From assembly GCA_003511885.1 (NCBI GenBank), contig DOIX01000115.1, positions 1 through 7,166 on the forward strand: DNA of 7,166 nucleotides. Reading direction: 5' to 3'. Below, piece by piece: positions 1 through 6,333 of the stretch. The notes below the pieces were generated by a model. That model had not been told where the DNA came from. It saw nothing but the letters and a program-made list of their open reading frames with translations, and made no database searches. This stretch comes from Cyanobacteria bacterium UBA11153 (lineage in GTDB: Bacteria; Cyanobacteriota; Cyanobacteriia; Cyanobacteriales; Coleofasciculaceae). The translations under genes and the position numbers were made by a program. Position 1 is the first letter of the stretch. Every line of letters starts with the position of its first letter.

Positions 1-23
1 TTCACCCCCCCAGCCCCCCTTTG

Positions 24-213
24 GGGCAGGGCTGTTTCATTCTCCATTGAGAAATTGGGGAGAAGGGGAGCAGGGGGTAGGGGAGAAGGGGGAGAGAAGC
101 GTTTTTAGTAATAATTAATCCCTAATTTTCTTTGAGTAGGATTTATCACCTGAAAATCGCGCCCAGTCTGCTTTCTAGCTCTATCAAATTTCATTCTTGA
201 AACAGCCCTGCCC
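24..213. repeat. Possible MITE-like element bounded by 16-bp inverted repeats
   Basis: GGGCAGGGCTGTTTCA at 24-39 is exactly complementary to TGAAACAGCCCTGCCC at 198-213, giving an element of about 190 bp with no ORF inside. The arms are GC-rich while much of the interior is AT-rich. No target-site duplication can be shown; the left flank is a run of C and the right flank is CTTTCGGGG-like. It may be a non-autonomous mobile element, or two copies of a dispersed cyanobacterial repeat that happen to be inverted. Confidence 0.45.
57..92 (+). other. G-quadruplex-type tract of five G-runs
   Basis: Five runs of four or five G (57-60, 65-68, 73-77, 80-83, 88-92) are separated by loops of 4, 4, 2 and 4 bases, which fits the classical G-quadruplex pattern on the + strand. 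The spacing also looks like a degenerate short tandem repeat of GGGGAGAA type, so the quadruplex potential may be a by-product of repeat expansion. It lies about 355 bases upstream of the first gene. Confidence 0.55.
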
Positions 214-446
214 TTTCGGGGAAGCAAGAATACAACCTGTATTTCTTCTCTCACGGGATGCTCCCAGAGATTCTGTGTTTATCGAGGCGAGTAGCTACAA
301 CAATCTGGAAAGCTTAACCAATTATTTTCATTGATTCGCCCCCAGCCCCATTCTTACCCATCGATTAGGCATCTGGAAAAAATAATCTCAACCGCCCAAT
401 CCCGATCGAAAATGCCCAAATTGTCCACCTCTACTTTTTTCCAAAA

Positions 447-1529
447 ATGATGAATATAAACAACATGTATGCCTATAACTCTGCCGTGAGAAACCTGGTT
501 GATATCTGGAAAAAACGTTACATTATAGATCTGTCAATTTCTGGATTACACGAAATAAACTTGAATGTTCCTGAGATCGTTGAATTAACATCAAAGGAGG
601 GGAGAGAAAAAACAGCTAGCAAGTTACAACGTTTAATTAAAATTAACTCTGAGGTAGCGGGAATTAAAACCGATGTGCTCTTTTCTTATATTCCCAATGT
701 TGTCAATTTAAGCGAAACCCAGCGTCTCGCTCAAATTTTGTTAAAAGTATATGAAAAAATATTAGAAATTTACCAGAATCAATTCTCTTATACTGAGTTG
801 CGGAATCGTTTATCTCAACCATTTTTTAGAAAAGGAGATCGTTTTCGAGAGTCAGATAAATTATTGGTAGATTTCCCCCCCATTGAAGAATTAGCCACAA
901 TACTTCATCCCATATTAAAGGAACTTATTGAGGGACATAAATCTACAAATAATTCACGGACATTAGGCTTTCTTAGCACTCAGTTTCATTTCACGACAGA
1001 TTTAATTATAAAAAGGCTGACACCTGGAGAAAAATTATTACTCACTCCCTATTTTAATTTCATTGAAGAGCAAGTTTGCATCCCTTTACAGCGAGTTTGC
1101 TATGCAGCGAATCGGCACGATATCGGTTCGCCTAGTTTATCCATTGTGGAGGAACTTTTACCTGTTACCCGTGACATAGCAGCTAAGGTTTATCATCAAG
1201 CGGTTGATTTATATCCCCATCATCATAGTCGCAGAGGAAAACTCAATCATCCAGGAGTGATGATATCCACTCTGCGAGATTTGGAGATGTTACAAGTTTA
1301 CCTGTGGCTATCTCTTTTAGAAGAAAATCTGACTGCGGTAGAAAATGAACTGATTCCTTTATGTATTATGGTGTTTCCCAGTGTAGAAGTGACGTGGAAT
1401 CTTGTTAAACAAATGGTAAAACTCCTGATGGAAGAAATTTTGGTTAGGGTACAACCAGAGTGGAAGAGTATTCTATTACCATACACTCAGACAATGGAGC
1501 AGATATTCTATAGTATTGAGAAAAAATAA
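447..1529 (+). CDS. Unrecognised 360-residue soluble protein
   Basis: I do not recognise this family. The protein has no signal peptide and no convincing membrane helix, and reads as mostly helical: leucine- and isoleucine-rich amphipathic stretches at about 85-112, 145-163 and 230-255. A more conserved-looking C-terminal half begins near residue 200. It holds a triple histidine (258-260) followed by SRRGKLNHPG (261-270), then a helical segment with STLRDLEMLQ (274-283) and a long acidic and hydrophobic helix to about 335. The histidine and basic cluster could be a ligand or nucleic-acid site, but that is only a guess. Two ATG codons in tandem (447 and 450) open the frame. No Shine-Dalgarno sequence is visible, so the start is uncertain by a codon or more. 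It stands alone, with repeat DNA on both sides. Confidence 0.8.
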   Translation: MMNINNMYAYNSAVRNLVDIWKKRYIIDLSISGLHEINLNVPEIVELTSKEGREKTASKLQRLIKINSEVAGIKTDVLFSYIPNVVNLSETQRLAQILLKVYEKILEIYQNQFSYTELRNRLSQPFFRKGDRFRESDKLLVDFPPIEELATILHPILKELIEGHKSTNNSRTLGFLSTQFHFTTDLIIKRLTPGEKLLLTPYFNFIEEQVCIPLQRVCYAANRHDIGSPSLSIVEELLPVTRDIAAKVYHQAVDLYPHHHSRRGKLNHPGVMISTLRDLEMLQVYLWLSLLEENLTAVENELIPLCIMVFPSVEVTWNLVKQMVKLLMEEILVRVQPEWKSILLPYTQTMEQIFYSIEKK

Positions 1530-1609
1530 GTTAAAATAAGTGATGGTAATCTGGAGAAAAACTCTCTAAGGATGATGATGTTTGAGGGATGATAATCCTT
1601 GCTACGATA

Positions 1610-1709
1610 TAGCAATCCTAAATCATTTGTGGCAATGCCTGAAAACTGCGTTCCTTGCTATGACTGGGTTTCAAGCTGCGCACTTGTTACAACTCATTTA
1701 GGATTGCTA
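1610..1709. mobile_element. ~100-bp MITE-like element with ~25-bp terminal inverted repeats
   Basis: The left end AGCAATCCTAAAT (1611-1623) is perfectly complementary to the right end (1696-1708), and the similarity continues inward to 21 of 25 positions (1611-1635 against 1684-1708). There is no ORF inside. The left flank GCTACGATA (1601-1609) and the right flank TATGGATGCC (1712-1721) together rebuild GCTACGATATATGGATGCC, seen uninterrupted at 1792 and 1865. The element therefore entered the first tandem-repeat copy. The arithmetic fits a 100-bp element with a 2-bp TA duplication (1608-1609 and 1710-1711); a 4-bp ATAT duplication is equally compatible. TA duplication would suit mobilisation by an IS630/Tc1-mariner transposase, which is inference. 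Confidence 0.7.
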
Positions 1710-1740
1710 TATATGGATGCCATATATGGCATCCATATAT
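1709..1740. repeat. Perfect 32-bp palindrome
   Basis: The 32 bases are exactly self-complementary about a centre between 1724 and 1725, with no loop; the core is GGATGCCATATATGGCATCC. Compared with the other repeat copies, this one has 13 extra bases (CATCCATATATGG) that turn an ordinary repeat start into the palindrome. Its left edge meets the right end of the MITE-like element. It could form a cruciform or, on the opposite strand, template a hairpin; no function is implied. Confidence 0.85.
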
Positions 1741-2004
1741 GGATGCTTTAGCGAGCAAGATGCTCGCACTACGATATATAGCAAGATGCTCGCTACGATA
1801 TATGGATGCCATATATGGATGCTTTAGCGAGCAAGATGCTCGCACTACGATATGCAAGATGCTCGCTACGATATATGGATGCCATATATGGATGCTTTAG
1901 CGAGCAAGATGCTCGCACTACGATATATAAAAATTAATTGTTATGCCGCTATTGATGGTGGCAGTATCTTTCCTGGGCTCAAACAAGGTATAAGTCTTGT
2001 ATCT

Positions 2005-2163
2005 ATTAGACATCTCCAGAATATAAATTATGGCTTACCTGTCGGGGCAGGGCGAAGCATAAGGGATATCCAGATTTCTGATTTTTCCGTGAAATTGTCG
2101 CCCTTATGCTTCGCCCCTACAAAATACTACAAGTTAATACAATGTTTTCTGGAGAAGTCTATT
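2005..2163. mobile_element. 159-bp MITE-like element with AGACATCTCCAGAA-type ends
   Basis: The left end at 2005-2021 (ATTAGACATCTCCAGAA) matches the reverse complement of 2147-2163 at 15 of 17 positions. Nested inside is a 15-bp perfect inverted repeat, GGCGAAGCATAAGGG at 2051-2065 against 2101-2115, with GGGG/CCCC extensions outside it. There is no protein of its own. No target-site duplication is evident. A relative with similar ends and a related internal module lies at 6066-6258, which supports reading this as a mobile family rather than a chance hairpin. Confidence 0.55.
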
Positions 2164-2187
2164 GAATTATAGGGGTTGTGCGCTGAT

Positions 2188-2195
2188 GCGATCGC
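2188..2195. repeat. HIP1 octamer
   Basis: GCGATCGC, the highly iterated palindrome over-represented in many cyanobacterial genomes. It is useful here mainly as a lineage marker. Confidence 0.8.
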
Positions 2196-2269
2196 AAATA
2201 CATCATCTCTCGTCGGTTACCTGCTAAACTACTCGCAGTTATCTGTCTGAGTATCAGCACCGAGAATTG

Positions 2270-4063
2270 ATGACTAAAAAATTAAAGAGAGCTATCCTAA
2301 TCTTTGCGGCTGTTATACTCATTTCCATCACTCTGCCTCCCTTAGCCATGTCATTCAACCAACCATCAGTTGATAAATCTACACCTCAGTTACTTTCCGA
2401 TCCCTTTTTACAACTTCCGACAGAGACTTCCGTAAGAGTTGTCTGGTTTACTGAATTTCCAGGAATTAGTCATACTGTAACTTACGGGAGAGAATTAAAT
2501 CTTAGCGTCACTGCTAAGACTATCCAACTCAGTCGCACGAGAGAAGATGCCAAATCGCAAGTGGGAGAATCTCAAGTGTATCAAAAAACTACTATCAGAA
2601 ATATCTGGCGACACGAAGCAAAAATTACTAGATTAACTCCTGGAAAACGGCTGCCTTATCAGGTAGCTAGCCTGCGAGAAGATGGAGCTAAAATTACCAG
2701 TAAAATCTTTACTCTTACTGCCATACCTAAACCGCAAACTACCTTAAAAATTCTCCTTACATCAGATCACCAGCTCATGCCAATGACAGCGGCAAATCTG
2801 CAAAAAGTGAGGGAAATTATTGGACAAGTTGACGCAGTTTTTTTTGCTGGAGATTTAGTCAATATTCCGGATCGCGCATCGGAATGGTTTGACGATAATC
2901 GAGGTGGTGCTTTCTTTCCCTGTTTGCAAGGTAATGCCCATTACGAATTAGATAAAAATGGATTAAAAACTACCTATATAGGTGGTGAGTTGATTCAACA
3001 TGCACCCCTATTTCCTGTAATTGGCAATCATGAAGTAATGGGTAGATTCACGATGGAGAGGGATTTAGGTAATCAATTTAGCGACGCGATTCCCCGTGCT
3101 ATTGCCGAAGAAATATATCAAAAAAATCCAGGCGGCCTCAATCCCCAAAACGAGCCTAAACTATACAGCGAGTGGTTGAAAAATAATTCCTTTAATACCG
3201 ACACATACCAAGAAATATTCACCCTTCCTGGTAAAGAAAAATATTACGCTATTACCTTTGGCGATATTCGTCTAGTTTCCCTTTATATTACCAATATCTG
3301 GAGAAACCCCAGTTTAGCACCTGATATCCGAGGTCGATATCAGGAAAAAAAAGCTGACTTAAATAATCCAGAGTTATGGGGATACGGACAACATATTTTT
3401 GAACCAATAAAAAAAGGTAGTCGCCAATATAATTGGCTAGAAAGTGAACTGAATAGTCTGGAGTTTCAGAATGCTAAATATAAAATTGTCATGTTTCACC
3501 ATCCACCCCATTCTTTAGGTGGTAATGTTGTGCCACCTTATACAAATCCAGTACAGCATATTAAACGAGATGGCAATGGAGAAATCAAAACAATTAGTTA
3601 CGATTATCATAAAGATCGGGATTATATTATCAGAGATGTTATCCCACTACTGGAAAGAGCAGGAGTGCAATTAGTATTTTACGGACATTCTCATTTATGG
3701 AATCGCTTTGTTAGTCTAAATGGGACAAACTTTCTAGAATCCTCGAATGTAGGCAATAGCTATGGGGCTTATATTGGTAATAAACAGCGCCCCATACCGG
3801 AAAACGATGTTTTTGGTGGGATTCGCGATCGCAAAAATTATGCTCCTACAGGAAATCCTAATGGATTAGAGGCAATTGTACCAACGATTGCACCACTTTT
3901 AGGCGAAGATAACCAACCATTACCTTATATTGCTAGTAACGATATTACAGTATTTAGTATTTTAGATACGGGTACGGGTAGGGTTAGCAGTTATTATTTT
4001 GATACCCGTCAACCACAATCATCGGTGGTTAAATTTGATGAATTTGCCCTTGACAATAATTAA
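2270..4063 (+). CDS. Exported calcineurin-like metallophosphoesterase
   Basis: A 597-residue hydrolase of the purple acid phosphatase-like branch of metallophosphoesterases, probably releasing phosphate from esters outside the cytoplasmic membrane. Residues 1-28 form a signal peptide: KKLKR, then a hydrophobic stretch to about ALAMS-like sequence, with no lipobox cysteine. Residues ~42-150 resemble the beta-sandwich that precedes the catalytic domain. The metal-ligand motifs are all present in order: SDHQ (D166), GDLVN (D195), GNHE (N253, H254), FHHPPHS (H410/H411) and GHSHLW (H473, H475). The GDxxY tyrosine of true purple acid phosphatases is replaced by asparagine (N198), so a classical Fe(III)-tyrosinate enzyme is unlikely. 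I prefer the ATG at 2270 over the in-frame TTG at 2267, since a short GAG at 2262-2264 precedes it. Substrate is unknown; phosphodiester or nucleotide hydrolysis is equally possible. Confidence 0.9.
   Translation: MTKKLKRAILIFAAVILISITLPPLAMSFNQPSVDKSTPQLLSDPFLQLPTETSVRVVWFTEFPGISHTVTYGRELNLSVTAKTIQLSRTREDAKSQVGESQVYQKTTIRNIWRHEAKITRLTPGKRLPYQVASLREDGAKITSKIFTLTAIPKPQTTLKILLTSDHQLMPMTAANLQKVREIIGQVDAVFFAGDLVNIPDRASEWFDDNRGGAFFPCLQGNAHYELDKNGLKTTYIGGELIQHAPLFPVIGNHEVMGRFTMERDLGNQFSDAIPRAIAEEIYQKNPGGLNPQNEPKLYSEWLKNNSFNTDTYQEIFTLPGKEKYYAITFGDIRLVSLYITNIWRNPSLAPDIRGRYQEKKADLNNPELWGYGQHIFEPIKKGSRQYNWLESELNSLEFQNAKYKIVMFHHPPHSLGGNVVPPYTNPVQHIKRDGNGEIKTISYDYHKDRDYIIRDVIPLLERAGVQLVFYGHSHLWNRFVSLNGTNFLESSNVGNSYGAYIGNKQRPIPENDVFGGIRDRKNYAPTGNPNGLEAIVPTIAPLLGEDNQPLPYIASNDITVFSILDTGTGRVSSYYFDTRQPQSSVVKFDEFALDNN
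3825..3832. repeat. HIP1 octamer inside the phosphoesterase gene
   Basis: GCGATCGC occurs within the coding sequence near residues 519-521 (Arg-Asp-Arg). As is common for HIP1, it sits in coding DNA without disturbing the frame. Confidence 0.8.
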
Positions 4064-4244
4064 TTTCGATCGTCGGGTGTTAACTTTTTTTTTATTGGGT
4101 ATAGGGGTTTATGCTCTTTATTACAATCGCAATAACCGCGATATGTTTCCAATCTACCGCTTGATTTATTGCTAATTTTGTTAGCCACCGCTGACACAAA
4201 ATAGATTAGCCGTAAATAAGTACAAAAATAATTAATTTTGCCAG

Positions 4245-4250
4245 TATAAT
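4245..4250 (+). promoter_or_regulatory. Candidate -10 box upstream of the beta-lactamase gene
   Basis: A perfect TATAAT lies 39 bases before the ATG at 4289, at a reasonable distance for a transcript start near 4257. No good -35 hexamer is found 16-18 bases upstream (the DNA there is ACAAAA-like), and the surroundings are AT-rich, so chance is a real alternative. Confidence 0.25.
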
Positions 4251-4288
4251 TTAATGTTACTGATGATTTCACTAACTAGGCAAAGAAA

Positions 4289-5158
4289 ATGAACCGAATA
4301 GTACGTTTGACAATTATTGTCCTTATTTCCTGTATCTCCACTATCTTAATCCTATCCCAAACAATGGAACCAGGATTAACTACACCAAAATCAATAATTG
4401 AAACTTCGCCACCGATAAATATTGCTCAAAATATAAATTTGGGCAGACATTTCCAGGATTTGGGGGTTGAGGGTTCAATTATGATTTACGACTCGAAAAA
4501 CAACCACATCTTTGAACATAACCCACAGCGGAATAGAACAGCATTTCCCGTCGCATCAACATTTAAGATTCTCAACTCCCTGATTGCCCTGGAAACTCAG
4601 GTAATTGCTGATGAAATTGCCATTCTCACTTGGGATGGAATTACGAGAGAGTTTCCGGGATGGAATCGGGACTTGAATATGAGAGAAGCGTTTAAGCTTT
4701 CCGCTGTTTGGTTTTATCAAGTTTTAGCCCGTCGAGTCGGGTATGAAAGGATGGAAAAATGGATAAACCAGGTAGGTTACGGGAACCAACAAATTGGCGA
4801 TAAAAATGATATAGATCGATTTTGGTTAAATGGAAAACTCCAAATTACACCTCAAGAGCAAATTGAGTTTATCCGTCGGTTATATCAGAATAAACTACCT
4901 TTTTCTGAGCGAAGCATCGCCATTGTCAAAGATATTATGATTGTCGAGAAAACTCCAGAATATACAATCCGTGCCAAAACAGGTTGGTTTGGTTTTGGCG
5001 ATGACAGCAAAGAGCAAATTGGCTGGTATGTTGGTTATATTGAAAAAGGAAATAATATTTACTTTTTTGCCACCAATATTGATATGCGCAATGAAAAAGA
5101 TCCAGCCGCTAGAATAGAGTTGACACGTCGTTGTTTTCAAGATCTGGCAGTGTTGTAA
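4289..5158 (+). CDS. Class D (OXA-type) beta-lactamase
   Basis: A 289-residue serine beta-lactamase that opens penicillin-type rings outside the cytoplasmic membrane. All class D hallmarks are visible: S90-T-F-K93 (nucleophile and the lysine that is carbamylated in this class), S138-A-V140, Y164-G-N166, FW with W179 (equivalent to Trp154 of OXA-10, which stabilises the carbamate), K230-T-G-W233, the strand GWYVGYIEK (245-253), and R275 where OXA-10 has its substrate-carboxylate arginine. FWLNGKLQIT and RRLYQNKLPFS also follow the OXA pattern. The N-terminus is a hydrophobic signal or anchor (to ~23). A lipobox-like LISC ends at C15, but hydrophobic residues continue beyond it, so lipoprotein status is doubtful. 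AGG at 4278-4280 supports the start. No integron or insertion sequence flanks it, which suggests a resident chromosomal gene. BlaR-type sensor domains share this fold, but no receptor part is present. Confidence 0.93.
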   Translation: MNRIVRLTIIVLISCISTILILSQTMEPGLTTPKSIIETSPPINIAQNINLGRHFQDLGVEGSIMIYDSKNNHIFEHNPQRNRTAFPVASTFKILNSLIALETQVIADEIAILTWDGITREFPGWNRDLNMREAFKLSAVWFYQVLARRVGYERMEKWINQVGYGNQQIGDKNDIDRFWLNGKLQITPQEQIEFIRRLYQNKLPFSERSIAIVKDIMIVEKTPEYTIRAKTGWFGFGDDSKEQIGWYVGYIEKGNNIYFFATNIDMRNEKDPAARIELTRRCFQDLAVL

Positions 5159-5189
5159 ATCAGTACATATCGATTGGGATAAGAAAGTC

Positions 5190-5306
5190 ATGAGTGAACA
5201 AGATAAGGAACCCCAAAACCTGCAAATTCGTAAAATTCGCCGGAAACAAGTTTATCTGAGTGCGGATTGCCAAGCCGAAAGGGTTAAGTGTAGCGCTATT
5301 TTATAA
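5190..5306 (+). CDS. Doubtful 38-residue ORF, possibly a gene remnant
   Basis: A short frame starting ATG at 5190 and reading MSEQDKEPQNLQIRKIRRKQ at its N-terminus, hydrophilic and basic, then VYLSADCQAE and a stop at 5304-5306. A weak AAGAAAG precedes the ATG. It starts 31 bases after the beta-lactamase stop, so co-transcription is possible. Just downstream, in another frame, lies a protein-like stretch (LVLDAPEFSAIPRRFRYR, about 5309-5362), which hints at a frameshifted or decayed longer gene. I do not recognise either part. It may be a real small protein, a remnant, or chance. Confidence 0.3.
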   Translation: MSEQDKEPQNLQIRKIRRKQVYLSADCQAERVKCSAIL

Positions 5307-5371
5307 AATTGGTATTAGATGCACCGGAATTTAGTGCTATACCACGACGATTCCGTTATCGGTGAAAATAA

Positions 5372-6058
5372 ATGTACGATCATCGCACTATTTTAAAACA
5401 GGCAGGTATTGTCCTAATCGCGTTGGGAATTCTCGATATCGCCTATTTTTGCTATTACATATCACAGGATCAAATATATTCATTAGACTGGAAACTAGCT
5501 CCAAGTCGTCCCTTCACATCCCATGGTTTATTTATAGTGGTATTGGGTATATTGCTGCTCAAGGGTAGCCTCCGTATCGTTCCCATCATCACCTGGATTG
5601 CGGCTTTCGGTATCTCTAACTTCAGCACCGACTTAATACTACTTCCCGTCTTAAGTCCATTAACACTTTGGACAACTCAATTTCGCCTCAATCCAGTTGA
5701 ATTTTCTCTATCAATTTTAGTGAAAATTATCGAGATCGCACTTTGCTGCTGGATTTATGCACAACTCCGTACTGCACCTGTAGTTTCGGCAAGCTTGAGA
5801 TATGGTAATTCTACCTCAACTCCCAAGTTGGCATTTATGATTGGAATTGCGCTTCCACTATTACTTGCTAGCATCATGGGATTTACCCGCAGTAGCGCGG
5901 CTGGAGTTAAAGCAGTAGACTTAGCGCGATTGCAATACGGAGACAATTATCAGTATCATCTCACAGGAATGATGTGGTCGAACGGAAATGTATTTGCCCA
6001 TCTCATTGCATACAATGAAAATGAGATCAAACCTGTTCGGGTAGAATGGCAGCAATAA
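5372..6058 (+). CDS. Unrecognised five-helix membrane protein with soluble C-terminal tail
   Basis: The 228-residue product has hydrophobic segments at about 11-31, 52-64, 67-95 (broken by polar residues), 112-131 and 152-171, so four or five membrane helices. A soluble tail from about 172 to 228 follows, containing LARLQYGDNYQYHLTGMMWS (184-203) and ending in alternating strand-like sequence (NVFAHLIAYNENEIKPVRVEW). That tail looks like a small folded beta domain. I know no named family for it and assign no function. ATG at 5372 is preceded by GGTGA at 5361-5365 with suitable spacing. It is not tightly coupled to the beta-lactamase gene (213 bases between), and a mobile-type repeat begins eight bases after its stop codon. 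Confidence 0.75.
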   Translation: MYDHRTILKQAGIVLIALGILDIAYFCYYISQDQIYSLDWKLAPSRPFTSHGLFIVVLGILLLKGSLRIVPIITWIAAFGISNFSTDLILLPVLSPLTLWTTQFRLNPVEFSLSILVKIIEIALCCWIYAQLRTAPVVSASLRYGNSTSTPKLAFMIGIALPLLLASIMGFTRSSAAGVKAVDLARLQYGDNYQYHLTGMMWSNGNVFAHLIAYNENEIKPVRVEWQQ

Positions 6059-6065
6059 TTTAATA

Positions 6066-6258
6066 TAATAGACATCTCTAACAAATAATCTCAAGATATT
6101 TTATCTCTGTAGGGGTGTTAGCGTTAGCGTGGCGAAGCCTAGCATTCGGGCGATCAATCATCACTGAAAACCATAGATATTATATCCGAATACTTCACCC
6201 TTTCCACGATAAAGAAACACGCTATATACTATAGTTTATATTTTGGAAATGTCTATTA
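6066..6258. mobile_element. 193-bp MITE-like element related to the one at 2005-2163
   Basis: The left end TAATAGACATCTCTAACAAA (6066-6085) agrees with the reverse complement of the right end (6239-6258) at 16 of 20 positions, the outer ten being perfect. The ends are the same family as AGACATCTC at 2008-2016. Inside is a module TGTAGGGG...GCATTCGGGCGATCAATC at about 6109-6158, in which the GTAGGGG and GCATTCGGG parts are split by TGTTAGCGTTAGCGTGGCG and a few more bases; the 159-bp element carries the related GTAGGGGCGAAGCAT at 2106-2120 (complement). No ORF and no clear target-site duplication. Confidence 0.5.
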
Positions 6259-6274
6259 GCTTTAGCAAGGTTAA

Positions 6275-6280
6275 TATAAT
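6275..6280 (+). promoter_or_regulatory. Candidate -10 box upstream of the two-gene protease unit
   Basis: A perfect TATAAT lies 54 bases before the ATG at 6334, just outside the right end of the 193-bp element. No convincing -35 hexamer is present at the expected spacing, and similar AT-rich matches occur nearby (for example 6064-6069), so this is weak. Confidence 0.22.
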
Positions 6281-6333
6281 TTATCATTCAGCCGTCCAGG
6301 TTTGATTTAAAATTAACAAAGAGACAATTGGGT

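Larger units (their letters stand above)
1..446. other. Gene-free leading region with inverted repeat and G-run tract
   Basis: No credible coding region is seen on either strand. The left part is a repeat: C-runs at the very start, then a 16-bp arm at 24-39 whose reverse complement lies at 198-213, with a purine-rich tract of five G-runs between them. From about 215 to 446 the DNA is ordinary AT-rich intergenic sequence; I see no clear promoter or ribosome binding site for the gene starting at 447. Confidence 0.6.
1601..1929. repeat. Tandem array of ~73-76 bp units with internal stem-loops
   Basis: The unit starts GCTACGATATATGGATGCC and contains GCTTTAGCGAGCAAGATGC. Copy 1 begins at 1601 and is interrupted by the MITE-like element and a 13-bp extra segment. 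Copy 2 is 1792-1864 (73 bp), and copy 3 starts at 1865 and breaks off near 1929. Equivalent positions are 76 and 73 bp apart; the 3-bp difference is ATATATAG against ATATG. Each copy has a 7-bp stem with a 3-base loop (GCGAGCA-AGA-TGCTCGC) at 1751-1767, 1827-1843 and 1900-1916. Each full unit also contains a second partial copy of the motif (GCAAGATGCTCGC), so the unit itself arose by an internal duplication. Confidence 0.85.
1530..2266. other. 737-bp repeat-dense intergenic region
   Basis: This gap holds, in order, a ~100-bp MITE-like element, a perfect 32-bp palindrome, about three copies of a 73-76 bp tandem unit, a 159-bp element with terminal inverted repeats, and a HIP1 octamer at 2188-2195. 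A frame open from 1852 to 2172 is built entirely from the last tandem units and the 159-bp element, so I do not call it a gene. No rho-independent terminator is evident just after 1529, and no clear promoter just before 2270. Confidence 0.7.

Noticed and set aside
1741..1929. CRISPR array
   Set aside because: The repeats are contiguous ~73-76 bp tandem units with no unique spacers, and no cas gene is nearby.
1852..2172. 106-codon open frame on the + strand
   Set aside because: It is made wholly of the last tandem-repeat units and the 159-bp TIR element; the translation is low in credibility and the start has no ribosome binding site.
4085..4093. Run of nine T as a terminator for the phosphoesterase gene
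   Set aside because: No stable GC-rich stem precedes it; the bases before it pair poorly.
4060..4272. 70-codon open frame on the - strand between the phosphoesterase and beta-lactamase genes
   Set aside because: Composition is not protein-like, it fills an intergenic gap, and its end overlaps the phosphoesterase stop; no start signal is seen.
4328..4333. Lipobox in the beta-lactamase signal sequence (LISC, C15)
   Set aside because: The hydrophobic stretch continues for eight residues past the cysteine and the part before it is short, so a plain signal peptide or anchor is more likely; not excluded.
4895..5191. 98-codon open frame on the - strand
   Set aside because: It lies antisense to the beta-lactamase, whose frame carries all family motifs.
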